Source of the DNA: Fibrobacteria bacterium | Lineage (GTDB): Bacteria > Fibrobacterota > Fibrobacteria > UBA11236 | Assembly (NCBI GenBank): GCA_025360005.1 | Contig: JANYDA010000038.1 | Coordinates: 1-37,614 of the forward strand | Direction of reading: 5' to 3' | DNA: 37,614 nt | Shown: positions 1-7,151 of the stretch, one piece after another | Layout: every line of letters starts with the position of its first letter | How positions within the stretch are numbered: position 1 is the first letter of the stretch | Notes under the pieces: model-generated | The model's database searches: none | Told to the model about the DNA's origin: nothing | What the model saw: the letters and a program-made list of their open reading frames with translations, nothing else | Position numbers and translations under genes: made by a program

Positions 1-73
1 GTGTTCTATAACTAGCGGGCGCGGGGAAAAGGTCTTACATTTTGACTTTTGACTTCTCTCCCTGAGGACCCCC

Positions 74-565
74 ATGTTACTTCCTCCCGACGACGAATAC
101 TTCATGCGCCAAGCCTTGCGGGAGGCTCATGGCGCCTATGAAGAGGGCGAAGTGCCCATCGGCTGCGTGATCGTCAAGGAAGGGAAGATCCTGGGCCGGG
201 GCCGGAACCATATGGAAACGCTGCGGGATCCCACCGCCCATGCGGAGATCCTGGCCATGGGCGCCGCCAGCGGCGCGTTGGACAATTGGCGTTTGGACGG
301 ATGTACCTTGTATGCTACCCTGGAGCCCTGCCCCATGTGCGCGGGCGCGATCCTGAACGGACGCATTGCCAAAGTGGTCTACGGTTCCAAGGACAAACGC
401 TTGGGCGCTTTGGGTTCCGCCTACGATATCCTGGCAGGTAACCCGCTCAACCGGAACATCGAGGTGGTAGGCGGGATTCTGGCCGAGGAGTGCCTGGACT
501 TGTTGCGGTCCTTCTTCCAGGAAATGCGCAAACGCCCAGCCAAATCGGATGCGATAGAGGAGTAG
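74..565 (+). CDS. tadA: tRNA-specific adenosine deaminase TadA
   Basis: TadA converts adenosine 34 of tRNA-Arg(ACG) to inosine in the cytoplasm. The 163-residue protein has the cytidine-deaminase-fold zinc site in order: H56-A-E58 (zinc ligand and proton shuttle) and P85-C86-P-M-C89 (two zinc ligands). The N-terminal MRQALREAHGAYEEGEVPIG stretch and the length match bacterial TadA. The ATG is preceded by GAGGA at 64-68 with a 5-base spacer, which fixes the start. It converges with the acetyltransferase gene 40 bases downstream. A guanine or cytosine deaminase is less likely given the TadA-type context around both motifs. Confidence 0.95.
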   Translation: MLLPPDDEYFMRQALREAHGAYEEGEVPIGCVIVKEGKILGRGRNHMETLRDPTAHAEILAMGAASGALDNWRLDGCTLYATLEPCPMCAGAILNGRIAKVVYGSKDKRLGALGSAYDILAGNPLNRNIEVVGGILAEECLDLLRSFFQEMRKRPAKSDAIEE

Positions 566-584
566 CCGTTTCGCAATCGGCTTT
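564..584 (+). terminator. Possible weak terminator after tadA
   Basis: AGCCG (564-568) can pair with CGGCT (578-582) across a 9-base loop and is followed by a short T-rich, pyrimidine-rich stretch. It overlaps the tadA stop codon and sits between convergent genes. The stem is short and the T tract is poor, so this is only a candidate. Confidence 0.3.
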
Positions 585-604
585 CCCGTTTCTTCCGGTC
601 CTTT

Positions 605-1216
605 TCAAGACCGCGCCCGCTCCATCGCATCCAGCTGGAAAGCCTTTACCCTGGGCCAATCCTGGTCTGTCACGGAATAATAGACCGTATCACGGATGTG
701 GCCGTCCGGCATGATCATGTGCCTGCGGAATACGCCTTCCCTCACGGCGCCGAATCGTTCCATGGCGCGTTGCGAACGGAGATTCCGCATATCGGTCCGC
801 AAAGCCACTCGCAGGCATCCCAGGGATTCGAAGGCTTCCCGCAACATCAGGAATTTCGCCTCGGTATTGACCGCTGTGCGCCAAACTGCGGGATCCAGCC
901 AGGTATAACCTATCTCCAGATTGCGATGGATGGGCGTCAGGGAGTAGTAGCGGGTGGAACCCAGCACTTTCCCCGCTTCCGCATCCAGGATGGTGAACGC
1001 GAAAGAGTCGCCCCGTTCCCTGTCCGCGAGCGCCGTCCGCACATAGGCCAGCATGTCCGCTTCGGTCTTTACCTGATAGGGGACATAGCGCCATACTTCC
1101 TGATCGCGTCCGGCCAGAAAGAGTTCCGGCACGTGGGAGATTTCCATAGGAACCAACCGGATATGGCGGCCGGGCAGGGTCAGGTCGGGGGCTATCCAGG
1201 GTTTTGGCATGGACAA
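605..1216 (-). CDS. GNAT-family N-acetyltransferase, RimJ/RimL-like
   Basis: The 203-residue protein resembles the RimJ/RimL branch of GNAT acetyltransferases, which transfer acetyl from acetyl-CoA to protein N-termini or small amines. Visible features are an N-terminal GRHIRLVPMEISHVPEL strand-helix start, the central GSTRYYSLTPIHRNLEIGY strand region, and the C-terminal RNLRSQRAMERFGAVREGVF motif followed by a strand ending DTVYYSV, typical of this branch. The substrate cannot be told from the sequence. It converges with tadA and lies downstream of the SRP RNA region on the other strand. Confidence 0.85.
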   Translation of the reverse strand: MSMPKPWIAPDLTLPGRHIRLVPMEISHVPELFLAGRDQEVWRYVPYQVKTEADMLAYVRTALADRERGDSFAFTILDAEAGKVLGSTRYYSLTPIHRNLEIGYTWLDPAVWRTAVNTEAKFLMLREAFESLGCLRVALRTDMRNLRSQRAMERFGAVREGVFRRHMIMPDGHIRDTVYYSVTDQDWPRVKAFQLDAMERARS

Positions 1217-1248
1217 AATATGGATTCGGGGGAACGGCGCCGCAAGGC

Positions 1249-1277
1249 TTGGGTACGGAGGCGCCTTTAGGTATATT
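1249..1277 (+). promoter_or_regulatory. Probable sigma70 promoter of the SRP RNA
   Basis: TTGGGT (1249-1254) and TATATT (1272-1277) are separated by 17 bases. Transcription would begin near 1284, a few bases before the predicted folded end of the SRP RNA at 1289. The -35 matches the consensus only in its first three bases. Confidence 0.5.
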
Positions 1278-1288
1278 CGTTCCGCTCA

Positions 1289-1402
1289 TCCCGGGAGGCT
1301 CGGACCTCACGCAATTGACGCGAGCTGAACCCCGCCAGGACGAAAGTAGCAACGGTAGGCATCAACTCAATGTGCCGTGTCAAAGTCCGCCGCTGACCGG
1401 GA
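1289..1402 (+). ncRNA. ffs: Signal recognition particle RNA, small bacterial type (4.5S)
   Basis: The segment contains the conserved SRP RNA domain IV core: GCTGAACCCCGCCAGG from 1324, a GAAA tetraloop at 1342-1345, then GTAGCAACGGTAGG. This is the binding site for Ffh. The flanks close the long hairpin: TCCCGG (1289-1294) pairs with CCGGGA (1397-1402), GGC (1297-1299) with GCT (1392-1394, one G-T pair), and CGGAC (1301-1305) with GTCCG (1385-1389), separated by small mismatched bulges. Length is about 114 bases, as for the short SRP RNA lacking the Alu domain. The RNA pairs with Ffh to bring nascent membrane and exported proteins to FtsY. Exact ends are inferred from pairing. Confidence 0.88.
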
Positions 1403-1455
1403 TGAGCACTAACCCCTATCCGCTTTTCAAAACTCGGATTGAGCAGGGCGCCCCA

Positions 1456-2013
1456 TTACCGCGGGACGACGATCCCCGTTTGCGCCGTGAATTCGTCCAG
1501 GGTGATCAAAGTTTCGCCCTGTTCCAGACGCTCCGGATAAAGAATGCCTTCCAGATGATCGAACTCATGCTGGAACAAGCGCGCCATGAATCCGCTGAAG
1601 CGTTCCCTGCGATCGACGCCGTGCCGATCGGTGAAGGCCACGTCGATTTCCAGATGCCTGGGGACCTTGGCCCGGAATCCGGGAACGCTCAGGCAGCCTT
1701 CCCAGCCGGTTTCCTTGGTTTCCGACACGCGCAGGATTTCCGGATTAATGACGGCAGTGGGCTCCATCGCGGGGGCATCCGGATAACGGGGGCTTGGTTG
1801 AGAAGCCATGATGAACAATCTCAAGGATTTGCCGACCTGGGGGGCGGCGATGCCTACGCCCAGGTTTTCGCGCCCGCAACGGATCAAGGCATCGATGAAA
1901 GCCTGGAATGGCGGATCCGCGATGTCGAGGATGCGGCCCGCTTTCATCGTCAAGCGCTCGTCTCCGCGATCCAGCAGGGATAGGGAAAGGGGATCCATCG
2001 CTTCCATCCCCAT
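1456..2013 (-). CDS. def: Peptide deformylase
   Basis: Peptide deformylase removes the formyl group from N-terminal formyl-methionine of new proteins. All three family motifs are present in the 185-residue protein: G52-V-G-I-A-A-P-Q59, E105-G-C107-L-S, and H149-E150-F-D-H153. C107, H149 and H153 bind the metal and E150 is catalytic. A PSPRYPDAPAMEP insertion of about a dozen residues before the second motif resembles type II or organism-specific loops. It is a single gene that converges with the SRP RNA and follows the epimerase gene on the same strand after about 60 bases. An ATG four codons further in is an alternative start. Confidence 0.95.
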   Translation of the reverse strand: MGMEAMDPLSLSLLDRGDERLTMKAGRILDIADPPFQAFIDALIRCGRENLGVGIAAPQVGKSLRLFIMASQPSPRYPDAPAMEPTAVINPEILRVSETKETGWEGCLSVPGFRAKVPRHLEIDVAFTDRHGVDRRERFSGFMARLFQHEFDHLEGILYPERLEQGETLITLDEFTAQTGIVVPR

Positions 2014-2075
2014 AATATAGCCACTTGCCGAATGGCATCCGACCCCTTATCCGGCCTTGGTGAGAGCCCGGCGCA

Positions 2076-3122
2076 TCAAACGCCGGGGAATTTCGGGAAG
2101 ACGCCCAAGCCGGGCGAGGAACCCGGCGCGATCATGCCGTTGACCATGGCCAGACCCTGGAAAGGATCGTCCCGGAGCAACCAGCTCCCGTCCAAATCCG
2201 CATAGTCCGCCTCCTGGGCCACCACGGCTCCGGCCGCGATGAGCAGGCTGCTCTCCAACATGCAGCCGACCATGACCTTCAGTCCCAAACGCTTGCCTTC
2301 GCGCAGCATGGCCAGCGCCGGGGTGATGCCGCCGCATTTCACCAGCTTGATGTTGAATCCGCTGAAGCGGCCGCGCAGCCCGGCGATGTCGTCCGGCCCG
2401 GCGCAGCTCTCGTCCGCGAAAATCGGCAGGCGCGAGGCGCGCAGGATGGCCGGCATGCGATCATCCATAGCGGGAAGCAACGGCTGTTCGATGAATTCCA
2501 CCCCCAATGCTTGCAGGTGTTGGCTGATGGTCGCCAGAGCGCCATCGTCCAGCCCTCCCCAAGCCCCGTTGGCATCCACCCGCACGGCCGCCGGGGTTCG
2601 CGCGCGGATGGCCGCGATGAGTCCGGTATCCACGCCCGCGTCCAGCTTAACCTTCACCGCGGGGAAACCGCTCAGTTCCCGGATACGCTCGGGCCATTCC
2701 TCCCGCGGGCAAATCCCCAAGGTGGCCGAAGTGGGAATGGCTTTTGCCGCCCGGCCCCATGCGGCTTGCGCGGCGCTTTTCCCCGTGAGCTTACCATGCA
2801 GGTCCCACAGGGCCACGTCCACGGCGCATTGGGCGGCGCGCGAGGGACGCACGCGATCCCAGATCTCGTTCCAGATGCGTCCGATATCCTCCGCGCCCGT
2901 AAGCGTTTGCCGGCGGAAATAATCGTTCAGTCCCGCCAAGAGCATATCGACGTCGCGGAAGTCTTCCTTGAAGAAAGCGTTGGGTGAGGCTTCTCCGTAT
3001 CCTAACACCCCATTCTGTTCCACGACCAGGAACACATTATCCACCTGCCGCCGGCTGGCGCGTGAAATACGGAACACATGTTTGGGGTGCAGGGCCTTGC
3101 CGACGGAGTAGATGCGTATCAT
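2076..3122 (-). CDS. Dipeptide epimerase (L-Ala-D/L-Glu epimerase type), enolase superfamily
   Basis: The 348-residue protein belongs to the muconate-lactonizing-enzyme group of the enolase superfamily. The catalytic set is visible: K157-V-K159 (acid/base), D183 in VDANGAW, E212 in IEQP, D237-E238 in ADES (metal ligands), and K262 in KLVKCGG (opposite-face base). D309-L-D311 near the C-terminus is the DxD pair that in known dipeptide epimerases binds the substrate amino group, and PTSATLGI at 130-137 is also typical. The enzyme would epimerise L-Ala-D-Glu from cell-wall peptides to L-Ala-L-Glu in the cytoplasm. It is divergent from an MpaA-like amidase gene, as in the E. coli ycjG-mpaA neighbourhood, which supports this substrate. 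Other dipeptides remain possible. Confidence 0.88.
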   Translation of the reverse strand: MIRIYSVGKALHPKHVFRISRASRRQVDNVFLVVEQNGVLGYGEASPNAFFKEDFRDVDMLLAGLNDYFRRQTLTGAEDIGRIWNEIWDRVRPSRAAQCAVDVALWDLHGKLTGKSAAQAAWGRAAKAIPTSATLGICPREEWPERIRELSGFPAVKVKLDAGVDTGLIAAIRARTPAAVRVDANGAWGGLDDGALATISQHLQALGVEFIEQPLLPAMDDRMPAILRASRLPIFADESCAGPDDIAGLRGRFSGFNIKLVKCGGITPALAMLREGKRLGLKVMVGCMLESSLLIAAGAVVAQEADYADLDGSWLLRDDPFQGLAMVNGMIAPGSSPGLGVFPKFPGV

Positions 3123-3145
3123 GGTTGCAATCGATCGACGGGTTG

Positions 3146-3196
3146 AATATACATCGGAAATCCATCTCCGTGCTCGGCGCTTTTTTATGATATTAT
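3146..3196. promoter_or_regulatory. Divergent promoter region between epimerase and amidase genes
   Basis: The 98-base gap between the divergent genes contains a -10-like TATATT on the minus strand (3151-3146) and a -10-like TATTAT on the plus strand (3191-3196). No good -35 lies at the right spacing for either, so both are tentative. No operator palindrome was seen. Confidence 0.3.
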
Positions 3197-3220
3197 GATT
3201 CGGGAAGCCTGAAACAAGCC

Positions 3221-4054
3221 ATGCGAAACATCATAGGCAAATCCGTCCAAGGCCGGGATCTGGTCGTGCACGCCAACTTCCCGCTGGATGTTTCCCCTGC
3301 CGCCGTATCCCGGAACTCAACCCTTCTTATCGGAGGCACGCATGGGGACGAGCGGGCCACCGTGGCCATCCTGGATAATTTCCACGCGGATTGGATCGAT
3401 TCCGGAAAGCTCGCGGAGCCGGTGGCGATCCTGAGTCTGCACAATCCCGACGGTTATGCCGCGGATACCCGTTACAACGGCCGGGGCGTGGATCTGAACA
3501 GGAACTTCGGGCATCAATGGAGCCCGGACGCGGATGAACCCCCGGGACCGATGGCGCTTTCAGAACCGGAGAACCGGGCCTTGCATGCATTCATCCTGGC
3601 GCACCGCCCCGCCAAGATCATCAGCCTGCATTGGGCCCTCTCCGAGCTCGACGCGGACGGTCCGCAAAGCGCCGGCTTGGCGGCGCGCATGTGGCAATCC
3701 CTGACCGGGGAGGAACGCAGGCCTTACCGCCTGAGCGCGCCTAAGCCCGCGGCGTCGATCTGCGCGAATCCATCCTATTGCGCCGGATCGCTCGGCCAAT
3801 GGTGCGGCAACGGGCTCCTCTATCCGGACGGTAACCGCCCGGCCATGGTAACTTTGGAGCTACCGTATCATGCGCATGTCCATGATCGCCCGGAAACGCT
3901 GCCGGCGGACCATCTGGACAGCGTGCGGGAATTGTGGCGCGCCAGTCCGGAGACCTACCTGGAAGGCGTGCAAGGCCCCGTACATCGCATGCTGGCAGCC
4001 GCCATCGCGTGGCAACATCCCTGGCCCGTTCCCGGTTCAGGCTCCCAGGCATGA
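3221..4054 (+). CDS. M14-family zinc carboxypeptidase, MpaA-like murein peptide amidase
   Basis: The 277-residue protein has the M14 zinc peptidase signature: H41 and E44 in GGTHGDE, the NPDGY...GVDLNRNF substrate-binding segment (D91-L-N-R94-N-F), H137 in ISLHW as third zinc ligand, and catalytic E213 in VTLELPYH. It has no signal peptide, so it should act in the cytoplasm. Length and the DLNRNF segment resemble MpaA, which cleaves the D-Glu-diaminopimelate bond of recycled murein tripeptide. The neighbouring dipeptide epimerase would use the L-Ala-D-Glu product. A broader succinylglutamate-desuccinylase-like role cannot be excluded. The ATG lies in a weak ribosome-binding context; the end overlaps the next gene by 4 bases. 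Confidence 0.82.
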   Translation: MRNIIGKSVQGRDLVVHANFPLDVSPAAVSRNSTLLIGGTHGDERATVAILDNFHADWIDSGKLAEPVAILSLHNPDGYAADTRYNGRGVDLNRNFGHQWSPDADEPPGPMALSEPENRALHAFILAHRPAKIISLHWALSELDADGPQSAGLAARMWQSLTGEERRPYRLSAPKPAASICANPSYCAGSLGQWCGNGLLYPDGNRPAMVTLELPYHAHVHDRPETLPADHLDSVRELWRASPETYLEGVQGPVHRMLAAAIAWQHPWPVPGSGSQA

Positions 4055-5274
4055 GGGTCCTGGTCTGCCCTTTGGATTGGGGGCTGGGCCATGCCGCCCG
4101 TTGCGTTCCGCTCATCCGCGCGCTCCTGGCCAATGGCCATCGGGTCCGCATCGGGGCGGCGGGCGGCGGCCTGCGCCTGTTGCGGCAGGAGTTCCCGGAC
4201 CTGGAAGCATTCGTTTTCCCCGGCCATGCCGTACGCTATTCCCGCTCCCCCGCCTTCTTTCTGCCCGTGCTGCTATGGCAATTGCCGCGCCTGCTGGCCG
4301 GCATGCTGGCGGAGTCCCGCAGGGTAGGCGAGATACTGCGCGAGCATCCCTACGACCTCATCATTTCCGACGGCCGGTACGGCGTTTCCAGCCGTACCGT
4401 TCCCAGCATATTCATCACCCACCAAATCTTCATCCGCGTTCCGGGGCGCTTTCCCGGCATCGCCTGGGCCAACCGCCTGGTGTTGGCGGTTAACCTGCGC
4501 CTGTTGCGTCGGTTCTCCCGCGTGTGGGTACCTGATTTTCCGGGCGCGGACAATCTCTCGGGAGAGCTCAGCCACCAGGCTTGCCGGTTGGAGAATCTGG
4601 AATTCATCTATCCGCTGGCTAGGTTCGGCGCGGCTGCGACGATAACAAAAGCGCTGAGCGAAGCGGATTCCATGGCGGGGAAAAATGTGGATGTGCTCGC
4701 CGTGATCAGCGGCCCGGAGCCGCAACGCGGACTTTTCGAGATCGCCCTGCGGAGGGAATTGCGCGGCCTGCCGGGAACCCGTATCCTTGTGCGCGGCCAA
4801 CCTCCGGACCCGCATGCTCCGGTAAAGACGGCGGGAGCGGCGGAACCGGCCGCCATAGAAAAAGGAGCTTTGACCGAGTTCGCGCATTTGCCCGGCGGGG
4901 ATTTGGCCCGGCTCTTCTCGGCCTCCGGTTTGATCGTCATCCGTTCCGGCTATACTACTCTCATGGAACTGGCGGGACTGGGAACAGGCGCCGCCGTGCT
5001 GGTTCCTACTCCGGGCCAATCGGAGCAGGAATATCTGGCTGATCACATGGAACGATTGGGAGCGGGGATAAGAATGGATCAAGAGGCCCTGGATCTGGGC
5101 CGTGCGCGGGATCGGCTGACGAACTTGGCAGGTTTCTCCCGCTGGCGGAACGGCTGGCGCGATGCGGCGGGAAAGCCTTTTTCCCTGGAAGCGTTCCTGG
5201 CGGTCCATCCGCTTTTCAACCGATCCCGATCTCCGTCCGCGATATTGGACGTGCGGAAGACGCGCCAACAATAG
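4051..5274 (+). CDS. Glycosyltransferase of the GT-B (MurG/GT28-like) fold
   Basis: The open frame extends upstream, but the ATG at 4051 overlaps the amidase stop as ATGA and begins a clean GT-B N-terminus, giving 407 residues. MRVLVCPLDWGLGHAARCVPL at the start is the glycine-rich loop of 'predicted glycosyltransferase' families. A C-terminal half with VIRSGYTTLMELAGLG (from about residue 297) is the nucleotide-sugar-binding region shared with MurG and other GT28 proteins. No membrane segment is evident. Donor and acceptor are unknown. Overlap with the amidase suggests co-translation and a possible envelope role, but this is inference. No polysaccharide cluster surrounds it. Confidence 0.72.
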   Translation: MRVLVCPLDWGLGHAARCVPLIRALLANGHRVRIGAAGGGLRLLRQEFPDLEAFVFPGHAVRYSRSPAFFLPVLLWQLPRLLAGMLAESRRVGEILREHPYDLIISDGRYGVSSRTVPSIFITHQIFIRVPGRFPGIAWANRLVLAVNLRLLRRFSRVWVPDFPGADNLSGELSHQACRLENLEFIYPLARFGAAATITKALSEADSMAGKNVDVLAVISGPEPQRGLFEIALRRELRGLPGTRILVRGQPPDPHAPVKTAGAAEPAAIEKGALTEFAHLPGGDLARLFSASGLIVIRSGYTTLMELAGLGTGAAVLVPTPGQSEQEYLADHMERLGAGIRMDQEALDLGRARDRLTNLAGFSRWRNGWRDAAGKPFSLEAFLAVHPLFNRSRSPSAILDVRKTRQQ

Positions 5275-5294
5275 TAGATTGTCCTTAGGGTTGC

Positions 5295-7151
5295 ATGAAT
5301 TTCCTCCGAATCCATACTCCATCTTTACTATCCCCCGCGACCTTGCCTTCCATCCGTTCCCGGCGTTTTTTCCCGGCGCGGTTGGCGTTCCCGCTGGCGG
5401 CCTCATTCGCCTTGGCGTTGGGCCTGGCGCAAGCGAAGCCGGATGCGAAACCATCCAAGTCCGGTTCCAAAACGGGTCCCGCGGCCGCCAAGGTTTCCCT
5501 GGAAACGGATATGGGTGGCAAGACCGAAGAACGCTTGCGCTTCTATCAGGAGCGGCTGAAGAAATACCTGCGCGTCCTGCAAAAGTCCGATTCCATCCCC
5601 CCGTATTTCCTGGCCTATCGCATCAACGACACTTTATACCACAGCTTCATCGCCAATAGCGGCGGAGTCGTCGAGGACAAGAGCGGCGTCTCCCGCTACT
5701 TGGGCGTGGAAGCCAGGGTGGGTTCTCCCAAGTTCGACAATACCCATCCCATGCGCGAAAACCTGGACTTCACCTCCTGGGATGGCTACCAGAATATCCG
5801 CCTGCCGTATGAGCCGGAAGGGAAGCCGGCGGAGCAAGCTTTGAAGGTGGCTACGGATTTCGCCTTCCGTTCGGCCAAGGACCAATTCATCAAGATCAAA
5901 GCGAACGTGGACGTGCGCCCGGCCGAGAACGACACCGGGTTGGATTTCGCCGCCGCGCCGCCGGTGCGTTTCCGCGATCCGCCTTTCGCCCCGCAGCCTG
6001 GCCGCAAGGCTCTGGACAGTCTCTACGCCGTTATCCGCAAGGCTTCCCTGCTCTTCGCCAACCGTCCGCATCTCTTTTCCAGCCAAATCGATTTCAATTA
6101 CCGCAAGGTCAAGAAGCTATTCCTGAATTCGGACGGCACCGTACTTTCCCATACGGAAACGCTCGGCAACATCGGCATCTACGTGGAGACCAAGGCCGAA
6201 GACGGCATGATCCTCTGGCTGACCAAGGATTTCTTCTTCAAGGATGCGCCGCTGGAATTCCCCTACGACTCGCTCTCCCAGGCCACGGAACTCCTGTTGC
6301 GCCGATTGGATACCCTGCGGACCGCCCCGGTGATGGAAACCTATGTGGGGCCGGTCATCCTGCAGAACATCGCCGCGGCCGTCTTCACGCACGAGGTGTT
6401 CGGCCATCGCGTGGAAGGCCATCGGCAAAAGGCCGTGGACGAAGGCCAGACCTTCGTCACCAAGATCAACCAGAGCCTGGCGGCGCCGTTCATTTCCATT
6501 TCCGACGATCCAACCCGGGAGTACGCCGTGGGCGTGCCCTTGAACGGGTACTACCGTTACGATGATGAGGGCGTGCCCGCGCGCAATACCCCGCTGATGG
6601 TCGACGGCATATTCCGGGATTTCCTTTTCAGCCGGTCCGTCATTTCACCCCAAGGCGCCTCCAACGGGCATGGCCGCGGCGTCCTGGGCCTGGCGCCCAC
6701 CGCGCGCATGGGCAACACCATCCTGCAAGCCTCGCGCACCGTGCCTGCGGCGTCCCTGCGCGACAGCCTGCGCGCGATCCTGAAAAAGACCGGCAAACCG
6801 TACGGCCTCCTCTTGCACGACATCTCCGGAGGCTTCACCTACACCGGCCGCGATCTGCCGCAATCCTTTCGCGTGGAACCGTTGTATGTCTCCCTGATCT
6901 TCGCGGACGGCAGGCCGGACAAGGTGGTGCGCGGCGTGGACGCGGTTGGAACGCCGCTGGTAAGCCTGCGCCAGGTGGCTTTGGCCGGGGATGATCCGGC
7001 CGTATTCAACGGATATTGCGGCGCGGAATCCGGTTGGATCCCCGTTTCCGCGGTCGCGCCGTCCCTGCTGCTGGAGTCGATGGAGTTCGAAAGCCGGGCC
7101 AAGGATCAGAATATGCCGCCCATCCTGCCGCCCCCGGAAGTGAAGCGATGA
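5295..7151 (+). CDS. Exported TldD-like metallopeptidase
   Basis: The 618-residue protein belongs to the TldD/PmbA superfamily. It carries the metal motif H366-E367-V-F-G-H371 and, near the C-terminus, C575 in the YCGAESG segment that aligns with the zinc-ligand cysteine of E. coli TldD. Unlike cytoplasmic TldD, it starts with a signal sequence: R21-S-R-R-F-F (twin-arginine-like), a hydrophobic stretch to about residue 44, and an A-Q-A47 cleavage site before a lysine-rich linker. Mature length (about 570) exceeds E. coli TldD (481), mainly in the N-terminal half. The stop overlaps the partner gene start (ATGA). Known TldD/TldE process microcin B17 and CcdA; an exported pair would act on envelope or secreted peptides. 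The substrate is unknown. Confidence 0.85.
   Translation: MNFLRIHTPSLLSPATLPSIRSRRFFPARLAFPLAASFALALGLAQAKPDAKPSKSGSKTGPAAAKVSLETDMGGKTEERLRFYQERLKKYLRVLQKSDSIPPYFLAYRINDTLYHSFIANSGGVVEDKSGVSRYLGVEARVGSPKFDNTHPMRENLDFTSWDGYQNIRLPYEPEGKPAEQALKVATDFAFRSAKDQFIKIKANVDVRPAENDTGLDFAAAPPVRFRDPPFAPQPGRKALDSLYAVIRKASLLFANRPHLFSSQIDFNYRKVKKLFLNSDGTVLSHTETLGNIGIYVETKAEDGMILWLTKDFFFKDAPLEFPYDSLSQATELLLRRLDTLRTAPVMETYVGPVILQNIAAAVFTHEVFGHRVEGHRQKAVDEGQTFVTKINQSLAAPFISISDDPTREYAVGVPLNGYYRYDDEGVPARNTPLMVDGIFRDFLFSRSVISPQGASNGHGRGVLGLAPTARMGNTILQASRTVPAASLRDSLRAILKKTGKPYGLLLHDISGGFTYTGRDLPQSFRVEPLYVSLIFADGRPDKVVRGVDAVGTPLVSLRQVALAGDDPAVFNGYCGAESGWIPVSAVAPSLLLESMEFESRAKDQNMPPILPPPEVKR

Noticed and set aside
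1204-1983. 259-residue plus-strand frame covering the SRP RNA and the antisense of def
   Set aside because: It runs through the SRP RNA hairpin and the reverse of the peptide deformylase motifs; not protein-like.
4273-5454. Minus-strand frame of 393 residues opposite the glycosyltransferase
   Set aside because: Repetitive, Arg/Gln/Gly-rich composition typical of an antisense shadow.
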